Notes under the pieces: generated by a model
Told to the model about the DNA's origin: nothing
Seen by the model: only the letters and a program-made list of their open reading frames with translations
Database searches by the model: none
Part shown: positions 8,839 through 17,584 of the stretch, one piece after another
Numbering within the stretch: position 1 is the first letter of the stretch
How the letters are laid out: each line of letters begins with the position of its first letter
Made by a program: the position numbers and the translations under genes
From: Candidatus Aminicenantes bacterium UBA6228
GTDB taxonomy: Bacteria; Acidobacteriota; Aminicenantia; Aminicenantales; Saccharicenantaceae
Length of the DNA: 64,000 nt
Reading direction: 5' to 3'
Assembly: GCA_002441005.1 (NCBI GenBank)
Contig: DJWO01000002.1
Coordinates: forward strand, 62,538-126,537

Positions 8839-9246
8839 TTATTTCGATCTGGAATTGAGCAGGCTGCTAACCAGATGGATATTTTTCTTGCCTTGATCAG
8901 CTACCTTTTTGGCCACTTCTTTGAGGTTGTTATTCCTTTGTAAAGACACAAACTTAATCAGCATCGGCATATTAACCCCGGTAATGATCTCCACTTTATT
9001 CTCAGCCAGAAAGCTGAAACTGAGATTGGAAGGAGTGCCGCCGAACATATCGGTAAAGATAATCACCCCGTTTTTCTGGTCAACCTTTTTTAAACTCTGG
9101 CTGATTTTTTTCTTGGATTCTTCCACATCATCGTACCAGCCAATGGAAATGGCCTCGATATTAGGAGCTTCGCCCAGAATGATAATAACCGCATTCAGCA
9201 GCTCTTCTGCCAGCTTGCCGTGCGAAACAATCACTCCGCCAATCAT
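8839..9246 (-). CDS. PTS EIIA component, mannose/fructose (EIIA-Man) family
   Basis: 135 aa stand-alone EIIA domain. His9 in VSHGKLAEEL is the phosphorylated residue, and FTDMFGGTPSN is the second family signature. In mannose-class permeases this domain passes phosphate to EIIB, but no EIIB, C or D is seen here. With ptsN it forms a pair of orphan EIIA outputs, typical of regulatory PTS systems in Gram-negative bacteria. It lies between rapZ and ptsH. Confidence 0.92.
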   Translation of the reverse strand: MIGGVIVSHGKLAEELLNAVIIILGEAPNIEAISIGWYDDVEESKKKISQSLKKVDQKNGVIIFTDMFGGTPSNLSFSFLAENKVEIITGVNMPMLIKFVSLQRNNNLKEVAKKVADQGKKNIHLVSSLLNSRSK

Positions 9247-9293
9247 GCCAAACCGCCCGTTGTCAAATCTTCAATATTCTAACCAATTCTATC

Positions 9294-10160
9294 TTATTTA
9301 TAAATATCACGGTGAATTATTTTTACTTCCAGTTTTTCCTGGCGTAAGTGATCCTTTAAAGCCTCAGCGATGACCACTGACCGGTGTTTTCCGCCAGTGC
9401 AACCGACAGAAATAGTCAGGGTGCTTTTGCCCTCTTTCCGGAAGCCGGGAATCTGACTGTCAATAAAAGCCAGGAGATTCTTAAGATAGTCAGCCGTTTC
9501 CCCTGACTTCAAAACAAACTCTCTAACCTTTCTTGATTTCCCGGTGAGATTTCTCAGCTCATCGGCATAAAAAGGATTGGGCAAAAATCTGGTGTCGAAA
9601 ACCAGGTCTGAATCAAGAGGTAAACCGTATTTGTAACCAAAGCTGATGACATTAACCTGCAGGCGGCGCCTGCTCTCTTTTAAAATTCTGCCGGCCAGCA
9701 GATCCTTCAGCTGGGAAATGCTCAAACCGGTCGTATCGATGACCTCATCGGCCATAGCTTTAATCGGACTGAGTTTTTTTCTTTCGAGCCGGACCCCTTC
9801 CAGAATAGAGCCTTTCTTAGCTAAGGGGTGAGGCCGGCGGCTTTCACTGAATCTCTTGACCAGAGCTTCATCCGAAGCTTCCAGAAAGATCAGTTTGGGC
9901 TTCACCCGCAGTTGTTTCAAAATCTGGGGAAAATCATTCAGAAAATTTGGCTCACGCATATCTATGACCAAGGCAATGCGGTCTATTTCAACTTTTCCTT
10001 TTTGCCACAGGTCAATCAGCCCGGGTATCAATTTAGCGGGCAGGTTATCGACGCAATAATATCCCAGGTCTTCCAGAAAGCGGATAACAACTGTCTTGCC
10101 TGAGCCGGACAGGCCGGTAATAATAATGAAATCCCCGTTGGTTTTAGTTTTAGCCATCAA
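9294..10160 (-). CDS. rapZ: RapZ/YvcJ-family nucleotide-binding protein
   Basis: 288 aa, typical length. N-terminal Walker A (GLSGSGKT, residues 16-23) and a C-terminal domain with ISVGCTGGKHRSV. In E. coli RapZ senses glucosamine-6-phosphate and delivers the sRNA GlmZ to RNase E; in Firmicutes YvcJ is a GTPase linked to competence and carbon metabolism. It overlaps hprK by four bases, inside the rpoN-hpf-ptsN-hprK-rapZ block found in many Gram-negative genomes. Whether the RNA-binding function exists in this lineage is unknown. Confidence 0.93.
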   Translation of the reverse strand: MMAKTKTNGDFIIITGLSGSGKTVVIRFLEDLGYYCVDNLPAKLIPGLIDLWQKGKVEIDRIALVIDMREPNFLNDFPQILKQLRVKPKLIFLEASDEALVKRFSESRRPHPLAKKGSILEGVRLERKKLSPIKAMADEVIDTTGLSISQLKDLLAGRILKESRRRLQVNVISFGYKYGLPLDSDLVFDTRFLPNPFYADELRNLTGKSRKVREFVLKSGETADYLKNLLAFIDSQIPGFRKEGKSTLTISVGCTGGKHRSVVIAEALKDHLRQEKLEVKIIHRDIYK

Positions 10161-10738
10161 CCCCTCTTAACCGACAGCCTCTTTTCCAGCTGCCGGATAA
10201 CATCCCGGGCAGCCTCATAACCTCTCTGCCTTAAAAGAAAAACCCGGCAAGCCACTTCAATCAAGGTGGCAATATTCCGGCCAGGAGCGACGGGAATGTG
10301 GAGCTGGGGAATCCTTCGCCCGGCCAGAAGATAATCTTCCTGGAATTTAAGGCCGAGACGGTCAACTTCTATTTTTTTGCTCCACTTTTTAAGCCTGATC
10401 ACCAGGTTAATCGGAGCCCTGTCCAGCAGGGCTGGGGGACCGAATATTTCCTTGATATTGATGATGCCCAGCCCTCTGATTTCCATAAAATTCCGGGTTA
10501 GACGGGGAGAGCGACCTTGAAGCTGGCCATGTCCGTCTTCAAAAATTTCAACGACATCATCGGAGATAAACTTATGCCCGCGAGCGATAAGCTCCAGCGA
10601 GCTCTCGCTTTTCCCAATCCCGCTGTCACCGATGATGAGCGTCCCCACCCCGAATATTTTTAGCAGGCCGGCCGAGATGACTACCTGGCAGGCCGGGTTC
10701 CGGCTGGAAGCCGGTTTCCTTTTTTGACTTTTATTCAA
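10157..10738 (-). CDS. hprK: short HPr kinase/phosphorylase (C-terminal catalytic domain only)
   Basis: 193 aa against about 310 for full-length HprK. The catalytic domain is intact: Walker A GDSGIGKS (residues 37-44), the acidic DDVVEI, and the HprK signature MEIRGLGIINIKEIFG. The regulatory N-terminal domain is missing, as in alphaproteobacterial short HprK proteins. It phosphorylates and dephosphorylates HPr at Ser46, and that target is present in this operon. It overlaps ptsN by eight bases and rapZ by four. Confidence 0.93.
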   Translation of the reverse strand: MNKSQKRKPASSRNPACQVVISAGLLKIFGVGTLIIGDSGIGKSESSLELIARGHKFISDDVVEIFEDGHGQLQGRSPRLTRNFMEIRGLGIINIKEIFGPPALLDRAPINLVIRLKKWSKKIEVDRLGLKFQEDYLLAGRRIPQLHIPVAPGRNIATLIEVACRVFLLRQRGYEAARDVIRQLEKRLSVKRG

Positions 10739-11201
10739 TTTGCTTCTCTTCCTGCCTTTTGATCGTCTCCCGAACCTCGGCCTGGCTCCTGGCCTGCAGT
10801 AGTTTGTCTTTAAGTTCCGGTGACTTTTTAATTAATTGAGCAATCAGAGCCAGAATCTGCAGATTGAGGCTGGGATCTTCCAGGGAGGTTATGAGAAGAA
10901 AAAAGATATTAACCGGACGTCCATCAGGCGCCTCGAAAGGAACACCCTGCCTGGTAATTCCGACTAAGACGATAGGATTACTAACCCATTTGACTTTACA
11001 ATGAGGAATAGCCACCCCTTCGCCCAGGGCCGTAGTCCCGAGTGATTCCCGCTGCTCGAGCTTGTCAATAACTTCCTCCGGGCGGCTGATTAGCTTATTC
11101 TTTTTTAAATAATTGACCATCTCCCGGATGGCTTCCGCTTTGCTCTTGGCCTTAATATCCAGCAGGATTGTTTTTTCGTCGATAATATTGGATAACCTCA
11201 A
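10731..11201 (-). CDS. ptsN: PTS EIIA, fructose/nitrogen-regulatory type (EIIA-Ntr)
   Basis: 156 aa. His67 in GEGVAIPHCKV is the phosphorylation site, and the EIIA-2 core runs over residues 5-148. In other bacteria EIIA-Ntr adjusts potassium transport, phosphate and nitrogen responses by protein contact, not sugar uptake; the trkH fragment at the left edge is a conceivable but unproven target. The start is a TTG with TAAGGAG nine bases upstream; no ATG fits better. It lies 61 bases after hpf. Confidence 0.92.
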   Translation of the reverse strand: MRLSNIIDEKTILLDIKAKSKAEAIREMVNYLKKNKLISRPEEVIDKLEQRESLGTTALGEGVAIPHCKVKWVSNPIVLVGITRQGVPFEAPDGRPVNIFFLLITSLEDPSLNLQILALIAQLIKKSPELKDKLLQARSQAEVRETIKRQEEKQIE

Positions 11202-11262
11202 GTCTAACTGCTCCTTACCGCCAATTCCAACCTGGATTCAATCTTCAGATAGGTTACCCTTT

Positions 11263-11787
11263 TCAAGCTTCAGGGTCAACCAGTCCAACCGTTCCGTCCT
11301 GGCGGCGGAAAATTACCGCCCAGTTCCTACTTCCTTCTTTTTTAAAAAGAAAGGCTTCTTTCCCGCCTTCTTCCAGTCTGACCAGGGCTTCTTCCAAGCT
11401 GATTGGCTGATCAGAATAATAGGGCAGCAGAACCAGTTTGGCCTCAATCTGTGGCCTGAGGACAGGAGTGGCCAGAGCCTGACGGCTGGAGGCCCGGCGA
11501 CGTTTTTGAATCAACTTTCTTCTTTCTTTGACAATTTTTCTTTCCAGACTGTCGAAGGCCTGGTTAAGTGAATTGAACATGTCGGTTGTTTCTTCCGACA
11601 GGGCAAAATCTTCTCCCCTCCTTTTAATTAACAGGTCAACTCTTTTCCGGCTTTTCTCTTCAGTCAGGATGACCTCAATTTGCTGCACCTCATCCAGGAT
11701 TTTCCCCATCCTGTTGAGCCTTTTTTCACAATAATCCCTGATCTCCTCGGTCAACTCCGTATGCCTGGCAGTAAAATTAACGATCAT
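11263..11787 (-). CDS. hpf: ribosome hibernation-promoting factor, long form
   Basis: 174 aa. The N-terminal S30AE domain (residues 1-100; MIVNFTARHTELTEEIRDY) binds the 30S decoding region. The C-terminal dimerisation domain (about residues 115-172; EEALVRLEEGGKEAFLF, then RRQDGTVGLVDP) marks the long form that makes 100S dimers alone. Its start overlaps the rpoN stop by four bases, the usual rpoN-hpf order. Confidence 0.93.
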   Translation of the reverse strand: MIVNFTARHTELTEEIRDYCEKRLNRMGKILDEVQQIEVILTEEKSRKRVDLLIKRRGEDFALSEETTDMFNSLNQAFDSLERKIVKERRKLIQKRRRASSRQALATPVLRPQIEAKLVLLPYYSDQPISLEEALVRLEEGGKEAFLFKKEGSRNWAVIFRRQDGTVGLVDPEA

Positions 11788-13235
11788 TCGACCTCCTCCA
11801 GTAAAAATTTCTTTTTTCTTATATTGGCTGGCGGAAGACCCTGCTGGCCACGATATTTAGCCACAGTCCGGCGAGCGATCTGAACATTCTCCCTGGTTAA
11901 TATAGCCACGATTTCCTCATCGCTCAAGGGATTGGTTTTATCTTCATTCTGAACCAGCTTCCTGATTCTATCTTTGATTTTTAAGGAAGAAATTTCTTCC
12001 CCGTAGGCCCCGCTCAGCGACTTATGGAAGAAATATTTTAAAGGAAACAACCCGAGAGGAGTCATCATATATTTGTTGGCTACCACCCGGCCAATGGTTG
12101 ACTCATGCAGGCCAAGCTCCCGGCCGATCTCGATCAGAGTCATGGGCTTCAAGGCCTCGAGCCCATTCTCCAGAAATTCTTTTTGTTTTTTGACGATATA
12201 ATCGGCTACCCGGTAGATGGTCCGGTTTCTTTGATTAATACTCTTGATAAACCACAACGCTCTCTTCATCTTGTCTTTAATAAATCTGGCTGTCTCCTGA
12301 TCAGCCTTGACTCCCGCCTGGGCTAATTGCCGGTAATAACGATTGAGCCGCAACCTGGGCAGGCCTTCTTCATTCAGGTAAATTTTCCATTCGCCGCGTT
12401 CTTTAACCACATAAATATCAGGGACGACATAGATGGTCCGGTCCTCACTGTATTTTCGCCCGGGAGCCGGATCAAGGTTTTTAATCAGGTCAAGATGAAG
12501 ACGCAATTCGGCCAGAGAAATATTAAGCTGGCTGGCCAGCTCCTGATGAGCAGCCTTTTCCAGCAGGGGAAGATAATCAGCAATGATTCTCCTGGCCGTC
12601 TCATCCTGAAGGTTAAGCGAATCCATTTGAGCCAGCAACGCTTCTTTTAAAGTCAGGCTGCCGCAGCCAGGCGGATCAAACATTTTTATCTTTGACCGGA
12701 CCTCTTCCACCAGGGCCAGATCCTCTGGCAGCCGGGAGGCTATTTCCTCCGGGCTCACGGTGAGATACCCGTCCTCATTGATATTACCGATAATATATTC
12801 AGCTACTTTTAGTTCACCTGGCTCAAAGAAAGTCAGCCCAGCCTGCCAGTTCAAATGATCCCAGAGAGACGGGCTCTCTGATACCTGATTTTCAAATCTT
12901 GGCTCATCCTGGCCGGTTTCATTTAAAGTTGGAATTGAGTCATCTAAATAATCTTCGAAACCAGCTGAAAAAATCACATCATCATAATTCTGGCCATCGC
13001 TGTCTGCCTGACCGGTTTCAGCGTCAGCTCCGCTTTCTTCCGGACTGGCCTCGCCGGCCGCCGTCTCCTCGCCTGACTCTCCCTCTATTTCCAGCAGCGG
13101 ATTTTCAGATAATTCATCATAAACCACCTGCTGCAATTCAAGGTTGGTCAGCTGCAGCAGCTTAATGGCCTGTTGCAGGGCCGGCGCCAGGATCAGTTTC
13201 TGGGCCTGCTTTTGATTGAGCTTTTGCTTTATCAT
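11784..13235 (-). CDS. rpoN: RNA polymerase sigma-54 factor
   Basis: 483 aa. The Gln/Leu-rich region I (residues 2-40) contacts activators; an acidic region II of about 60 residues follows, then the core-binding domain and helix-turn-helix. The RpoN box ARRTVAKYR (about residues 454-462) reads the -24 promoter element. The short tail after the box is somewhat longer than usual. A matching promoter and an NtrC-class activator occur in this same window (52.1-53.7 kb). The gene is part of the recJ-ptsI run, nine bases after lptB. Confidence 0.96.
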   Translation of the reverse strand: MIKQKLNQKQAQKLILAPALQQAIKLLQLTNLELQQVVYDELSENPLLEIEGESGEETAAGEASPEESGADAETGQADSDGQNYDDVIFSAGFEDYLDDSIPTLNETGQDEPRFENQVSESPSLWDHLNWQAGLTFFEPGELKVAEYIIGNINEDGYLTVSPEEIASRLPEDLALVEEVRSKIKMFDPPGCGSLTLKEALLAQMDSLNLQDETARRIIADYLPLLEKAAHQELASQLNISLAELRLHLDLIKNLDPAPGRKYSEDRTIYVVPDIYVVKERGEWKIYLNEEGLPRLRLNRYYRQLAQAGVKADQETARFIKDKMKRALWFIKSINQRNRTIYRVADYIVKKQKEFLENGLEALKPMTLIEIGRELGLHESTIGRVVANKYMMTPLGLFPLKYFFHKSLSGAYGEEISSLKIKDRIRKLVQNEDKTNPLSDEEIVAILTRENVQIARRTVAKYRGQQGLPPANIRKKKFLLEEVE

Positions 13236-13244
13236 CAGTCTAAA

Positions 13245-13973
13245 TTATAGACGGAAGTCGTGGCCAAAATATATCTCTCTAATTTCATTTTCCTTTAAGA
13301 CTTCTTCTGGCCTTCCTTCAAATAAAATCTTTCCCTCATTTATTATATAGATTCTATCAAGAATTTTCAGCGCTTCTTGAGCCCGGTGATCGGTCAGGAG
13401 GAGGCCGACGCTCTTTTCTTTTAGCTTGAGAACGACCTGTTGCAATTCAGCCACAGCTTTCGGATCAAGTTCTGAAAATGGTTCGTCCAGCAGCAGGAAT
13501 TGAGGCTCCAGAATCATTGCCCTGACTATTTCCAGTTTCCGGCGCTCTCCGCCTGAGAGCTGACCGGCCAGCTCCCCGGCCACGCCGAGCAAGCCGAACT
13601 CTTCCAGCTGTCTCCTGATTTCTTCCCGGCAGGCGCCGGCTCCTTTGCTTCCGTTTTTTGCTTCGGCCGCCAGCCAGAGGTTTTCCTCAACTGTCAGTCC
13701 GCGAAAAATTGAATCTTCCTGGGGTAAAAAGCCTAAACCTTTTCTGACCCTGACATAAATCGGGCAGGACGTCAATTCCTCATCATTGAGCAATACCTGG
13801 CCGCTGTCCTGGCGGACCAGCCCGATGATGACCGAAAAAGCCGTGGTCTTGCCTGCCCCATTGGGTCCAAGCAGCCCAACGATTTCTTTTTGGCTGATTC
13901 GGATGGAGACGTGGTCTAAAACCAGGCGCTGACCATACCTTTTGACCAGATTTTTGACCTCTAACAGGCTCAT
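13245..13973 (-). CDS. lptB: LPS export ABC transporter ATPase LptB
   Basis: 242 aa. Walker A GPNGAGKTT (near residue 36), signature LSGGERRKLEIVRAM, Walker B FLLLDEPFSELDP and switch His in LLTDHRAQE. The sequence style and its position next to rpoN are characteristic of LptB, the cytoplasmic motor for LPS transport with LptF/G. It overlaps lptC by ATGA. LptF/G are not in the window. Confidence 0.94.
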   Translation of the reverse strand: MSLLEVKNLVKRYGQRLVLDHVSIRISQKEIVGLLGPNGAGKTTAFSVIIGLVRQDSGQVLLNDEELTSCPIYVRVRKGLGFLPQEDSIFRGLTVEENLWLAAEAKNGSKGAGACREEIRRQLEEFGLLGVAGELAGQLSGGERRKLEIVRAMILEPQFLLLDEPFSELDPKAVAELQQVVLKLKEKSVGLLLTDHRAQEALKILDRIYIINEGKILFEGRPEEVLKENEIREIYFGHDFRL

Positions 13974-15787
13974 TTTTCCCTGCGAAGGGTGGTCACTGAT
14001 CTTTTTTTCCCTTGATTTTCTACTGTGATTTTATCATCCAGGGTAAATAAAGTCAATTTATCGGCTTCAACCCTGTTACCATCTTTATCTTTGAGCTTGG
14101 CCAGGCTGCTAAAAATAAAGACTTCCTCAGCCGGGCGGTAAGTGGCTTCTTTTGAGTCAAACTCATAGTCATGCCAGGAAAGCCTGACCGGGCCATCAGC
14201 CTCCAGACGGGTCAGCTCATCAGAATTTTCTCTTTCGAAATAAAAAATAAGCCGTCCGGCCTGAAGTTTAAATTCATCAGAAAGGAAATTTACCTCTCTC
14301 CGGGCCTCGAGGGCCAGCCCGGAGGGAAGAAGGCTTAATTCCTTAGCGCTGAGTTCGGCTCTTTTTATTTTAGAGCCGGCCTGCCTGTAGGCCAGGTTAG
14401 CTTTAATCCCGTCACTTAAAGCTATCATCCCTGTTTCTCTATCCACCGAGGCCCGGCCGGCCAGAAAAACATTTTCGTCCTGCCGTAGAACCGTCTGACC
14501 CTTGAGGTCAATTCTCTCCCTGTTCCCGCTGGCTTCAGCGCCTCCGGCAGTCAGGGGTCTATCCTTTTTAAAAAAGGAAACAGCCAGCTTAAAAAAATCC
14601 GGGCTTATTTCAAACTTGGCCCGGTTAGCTTTAAAACTAAGGTCAGACATTTCTAACTCCAGGCTCTTTGACTCAAGCTTAAATTCAGGATAAGTCAACC
14701 GGGCTGAGGCCTGAAGGCTGATTTTCCCGGTCAGGAGATTATCTTCTAACCCCTGGCCCTCAAGCTCCAGTCGCTTTTCTCCCCCGTCGAAGACAAGCAG
14801 GACTGCTTTCCTGGCCAGAAACGAGGCCGCCTGCCCTTCTGGATTAAAAATTAATTCAATCTCCTCTCCCTGGCCGGCCAGGTCACCCGAGCGGCCCTCA
14901 GCCTTTAGTTCCCAGCTGCCCGGAGCCTGGAGAAGCCAGCTACCCTGTTGCCTGGTTAATATCATCTTAGCGGTAGCCAGGTTAAGACTTGAAAAAGTTG
15001 AGGCCTCTTCCATCTGCCTCAAATCAAAAAACGCTTTCCCTTCTAGTCTCATTTCTTCTGGCACAAAATTATTCTCATCAAGAAGTAAAGTTCCTCCCAA
15101 AGCTGTTCCGGACATAGAGCCCTGGTTAAATTTGAGCCCGCCGGCCTGAACCAATCCGGCTTTCAGGTCAAAATCGACCCTGTTTCCGCTCACTATTAGC
15201 GGCGGCTCTAAACTGTTAATCTTTATGACCGCCCCTTTTTGAAACTGGCCTTTTCTGTCTTTAAGGTCATAAGTGGCGCCGGTGGCAGAAATTTCCAGGC
15301 TTCTGAGGTCAAAACGAAGATTCTCTGCCTGCAAAAGGCCTGTTTTTAAATCATAAGTTAGATCAGGAGCCGAAAGTGTCAGGTCTCCGCTCTTAATTTC
15401 CACCGAGCCCTTAGCCAGGAGATTTTGCCAGCCGGAAGCCAGGCCTGCCTGGTCAGCCTTTAAAATCAGTTGAAAATCAGGTTTTTCCTGGAAAAATTCA
15501 ACATTTCCCTTTAGCTGCCGGTTATTCTCTTCATCAATTGAGGCCAGGTCAGCTCTGACTTTTATTTTTCCACCCTGGCTGGTGACTTCCAGAGCGGTAA
15601 AATTTTCTTCGAGGCTTTGCACCTTGTCCGGCAACACTCCCCCGGGGTCAGGCCGGCTGACTTTCTTTTCTTTAGAACCAAGGAAAATGATAAGGATGAT
15701 GGAGGCTATAAAAGCCACGAGAACCAGCAGGACAATTTTCCTCACCAGAGGCAGCCAGCCATAAGAGGCATATTTTTTTGGCATCAC
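13970..15787 (-). CDS. lptC: large LptC/LptA-like LPS transport protein
   Basis: 605 aa, about three times an ordinary LptC. A membrane anchor (about residues 15-35, IVLLVLVAFIASIILIIFL) is followed by long stretches of short beta-strands with repeated patterns such as LLAKGSVEIKSGDLTLSAPD and FDSKEATYRPAEEVFIFSS, typical of the LptA/LptC beta-jellyroll. No separate lptA lies beside lptB, so one long protein may supply both the LptC anchor and the LptA bridge. The symbol is given for the N-terminal part; the multi-domain reading is inference. Confidence 0.75.
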   Translation of the reverse strand: MMPKKYASYGWLPLVRKIVLLVLVAFIASIILIIFLGSKEKKVSRPDPGGVLPDKVQSLEENFTALEVTSQGGKIKVRADLASIDEENNRQLKGNVEFFQEKPDFQLILKADQAGLASGWQNLLAKGSVEIKSGDLTLSAPDLTYDLKTGLLQAENLRFDLRSLEISATGATYDLKDRKGQFQKGAVIKINSLEPPLIVSGNRVDFDLKAGLVQAGGLKFNQGSMSGTALGGTLLLDENNFVPEEMRLEGKAFFDLRQMEEASTFSSLNLATAKMILTRQQGSWLLQAPGSWELKAEGRSGDLAGQGEEIELIFNPEGQAASFLARKAVLLVFDGGEKRLELEGQGLEDNLLTGKISLQASARLTYPEFKLESKSLELEMSDLSFKANRAKFEISPDFFKLAVSFFKKDRPLTAGGAEASGNRERIDLKGQTVLRQDENVFLAGRASVDRETGMIALSDGIKANLAYRQAGSKIKRAELSAKELSLLPSGLALEARREVNFLSDEFKLQAGRLIFYFERENSDELTRLEADGPVRLSWHDYEFDSKEATYRPAEEVFIFSSLAKLKDKDGNRVEADKLTLFTLDDKITVENQGKKRSVTTLRREK

Positions 15788-17487
15788 GCTAAGTGAGTCC
15801 TGACATCCTCCAGCTTGAGATGGATCTGGCTTTTCCCCCGGTAATCTGAGACTTCAAGTGAATAAGCCAGATCGACCTTCTGGCCGCGGCTTAACTCCTG
15901 CAGGCTGCCGGCTTTATCCCAGGCCAGAACCTCAAAGACCCGGCCCCCCTGCCTGGCCCAGAATTTAAGATGCCTGTTCTTCAAGACCACCGGCTCTCCG
16001 AGAATGTCTACCTCTTCGGCCATAAAAACCGGCCGCGAATTACCGACTCCAAAAGGCAAAAGCCGGGTATAAAATTCCAGAAACGAAGGAGTAATAGCCG
16101 GGAAATTAAGCCGCCGGTCGATGACCAGTTTTTTCTGTAAGAGGTCATCAGTTATTCTTTCGGCCGCCAGACTGTTTATTCTTTCTTTAAAAGGCAGAAG
16201 CTCAGACTGGTTAATCGTGCAGCCGATCGCCTGCTCATGCCCGCCGAAATTAACCAGCAGGGAACTGCAGTCATTGATCAGGTCGATGAGGGACAGATCA
16301 GGCAGGCTGCGGCCAGAGCCATAGGCCTGACCGTTTTCATAAGCAAACAAAATTACTGGCCGGTAAAACAGCTCTTTAATTTTTGAGGCCACAATCCCGA
16401 TTACCCCCCGGTGCCAGTGATCGCTGCCCAGAATTAGCAGGCGGTATTTTTCATCCAGCTTTCTGCTCTTAATTTTTTGCACAGCTTCTTTAAAAATCTT
16501 TTCTTCAATCCTCTGCCGGGTATTATTGAGCTCGTTGAGCTTCTGGACCAGCCCGGCACATTCTTCTTCCGAATCGGAAAAGAACAGCTGCAGGGCCAGC
16601 TCAGTTTCGCCCAGGCGGCCGGCCGCATTTATCCGCGGCCCGAGCCTGAACCCCAGGTCAACCTCATTTATCTTCCGGTTAGTAATTCCGGAAATTTCCA
16701 GCAAACTCTTTAGCCCCGGAGTTCTGACTCCTTTTAGCTTGTTCATCCCCTCTCTGACCAGAATCCGGTTTTCTCCCTTGAGACTGGCCACATCAGCCAC
16801 TGTCCCGATGCTGGCCAGCTTCAGAAAGGAAGTCAAATCCTGTTTGATGCCCCGTTCTAAGAAAAGAGCCTGGATAAGTTTGAAGACTACTCCCACCCCG
16901 GCCAGATTTTTATCTGGATAACCAGAGGATTCGATGACTGGATTAAGGACGGCCACCGCCTGGGGTAAATCATCTCCAGGATGATGATGGTCGGTAATGA
17001 TAACCTCCAGCCCCTTTTCTTTAGCTTCCTCCACAAAATCAGTAGCTTTTATTCCACAATCCACACTGATCAGCAGGTTAGCTTTCATTTCCAGGATATG
17101 GGGAAGATGGTGAATCTTCAGTCCATAGCCGTCTTTCATTCTATCGGGAATAAAATATTCGGCCTGGCCGCCAAGAGAACGGAGGGCCTTGACCAGCATG
17201 ACCACCGACAGAATACCATCCACATCATAATCACCGAAGACCACCATTTTTTCTTTTCTGGCTATAGCCTGAAAAATCCGGCCCGTAGCTTCCTTCATGC
17301 CTTTCATCAGAAATGGATTATGAAGCTCGGCCAGCTGGCCATAAAGAAAAAAAGCGGCTTCCCCGGCAGTCTTGATACCACGGTTAACCAGAATGGCAGC
17401 TATCTCGTCGGGGAGATTAAGCTCCTGGGCCAGAATCCAGGCTTCAGGATTTTCGGGCAGGATCCGCCAGTGGTAATTGGCCTTCAT
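15784..17487 (-). CDS. recJ: single-stranded-DNA-specific 5'-3' exonuclease RecJ
   Basis: 567 aa. DHH-superfamily motifs are in order: FGDYDVDGILSV, SVDCGIKA, ITDHHHPGDDLP, then GPRINAAGRLG and the DHHA1-type LILGSDHWHRGVIGIVASK and FGGHEQAIG. RecJ resects 5' strands in recombinational and mismatch repair. It is the first gene of the long minus-strand run, overlaps lptC by four bases and diverges from ftsY across 97 bases. Confidence 0.96.
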   Translation of the reverse strand: MKANYHWRILPENPEAWILAQELNLPDEIAAILVNRGIKTAGEAAFFLYGQLAELHNPFLMKGMKEATGRIFQAIARKEKMVVFGDYDVDGILSVVMLVKALRSLGGQAEYFIPDRMKDGYGLKIHHLPHILEMKANLLISVDCGIKATDFVEEAKEKGLEVIITDHHHPGDDLPQAVAVLNPVIESSGYPDKNLAGVGVVFKLIQALFLERGIKQDLTSFLKLASIGTVADVASLKGENRILVREGMNKLKGVRTPGLKSLLEISGITNRKINEVDLGFRLGPRINAAGRLGETELALQLFFSDSEEECAGLVQKLNELNNTRQRIEEKIFKEAVQKIKSRKLDEKYRLLILGSDHWHRGVIGIVASKIKELFYRPVILFAYENGQAYGSGRSLPDLSLIDLINDCSSLLVNFGGHEQAIGCTINQSELLPFKERINSLAAERITDDLLQKKLVIDRRLNFPAITPSFLEFYTRLLPFGVGNSRPVFMAEEVDILGEPVVLKNRHLKFWARQGGRVFEVLAWDKAGSLQELSRGQKVDLAYSLEVSDYRGKSQIHLKLEDVRTHLA

Positions 17488-17546
17488 CTTTTTAAATTTA
17501 ACATAACTTCAAGCCGGCGACAACCGGCTAAACCAGCTTAGCCTGG

Positions 17547-17575
17547 TTGACATCATCCGGGCTCAAAAATATAAT
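17547..17575 (+). promoter_or_regulatory. consensus sigma-70 promoter for ftsY-rib operon
   Basis: TTGACA, 17 bases, TATAAT: both hexamers are perfect. The -10 ends only nine bases before the ftsY GTG, so the transcript would be essentially leaderless; no ribosome-binding site lies between. Confidence 0.8.
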
Positions 17576-17584
17576 TCATAGGCC

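Noticed and set aside
13238..13252. GTCTAAATTATAGAC near the rpoN start as a GlrR site
   Set aside because: It lacks the outer T and A and the N10 spacing of TGTC-N10-GACA.
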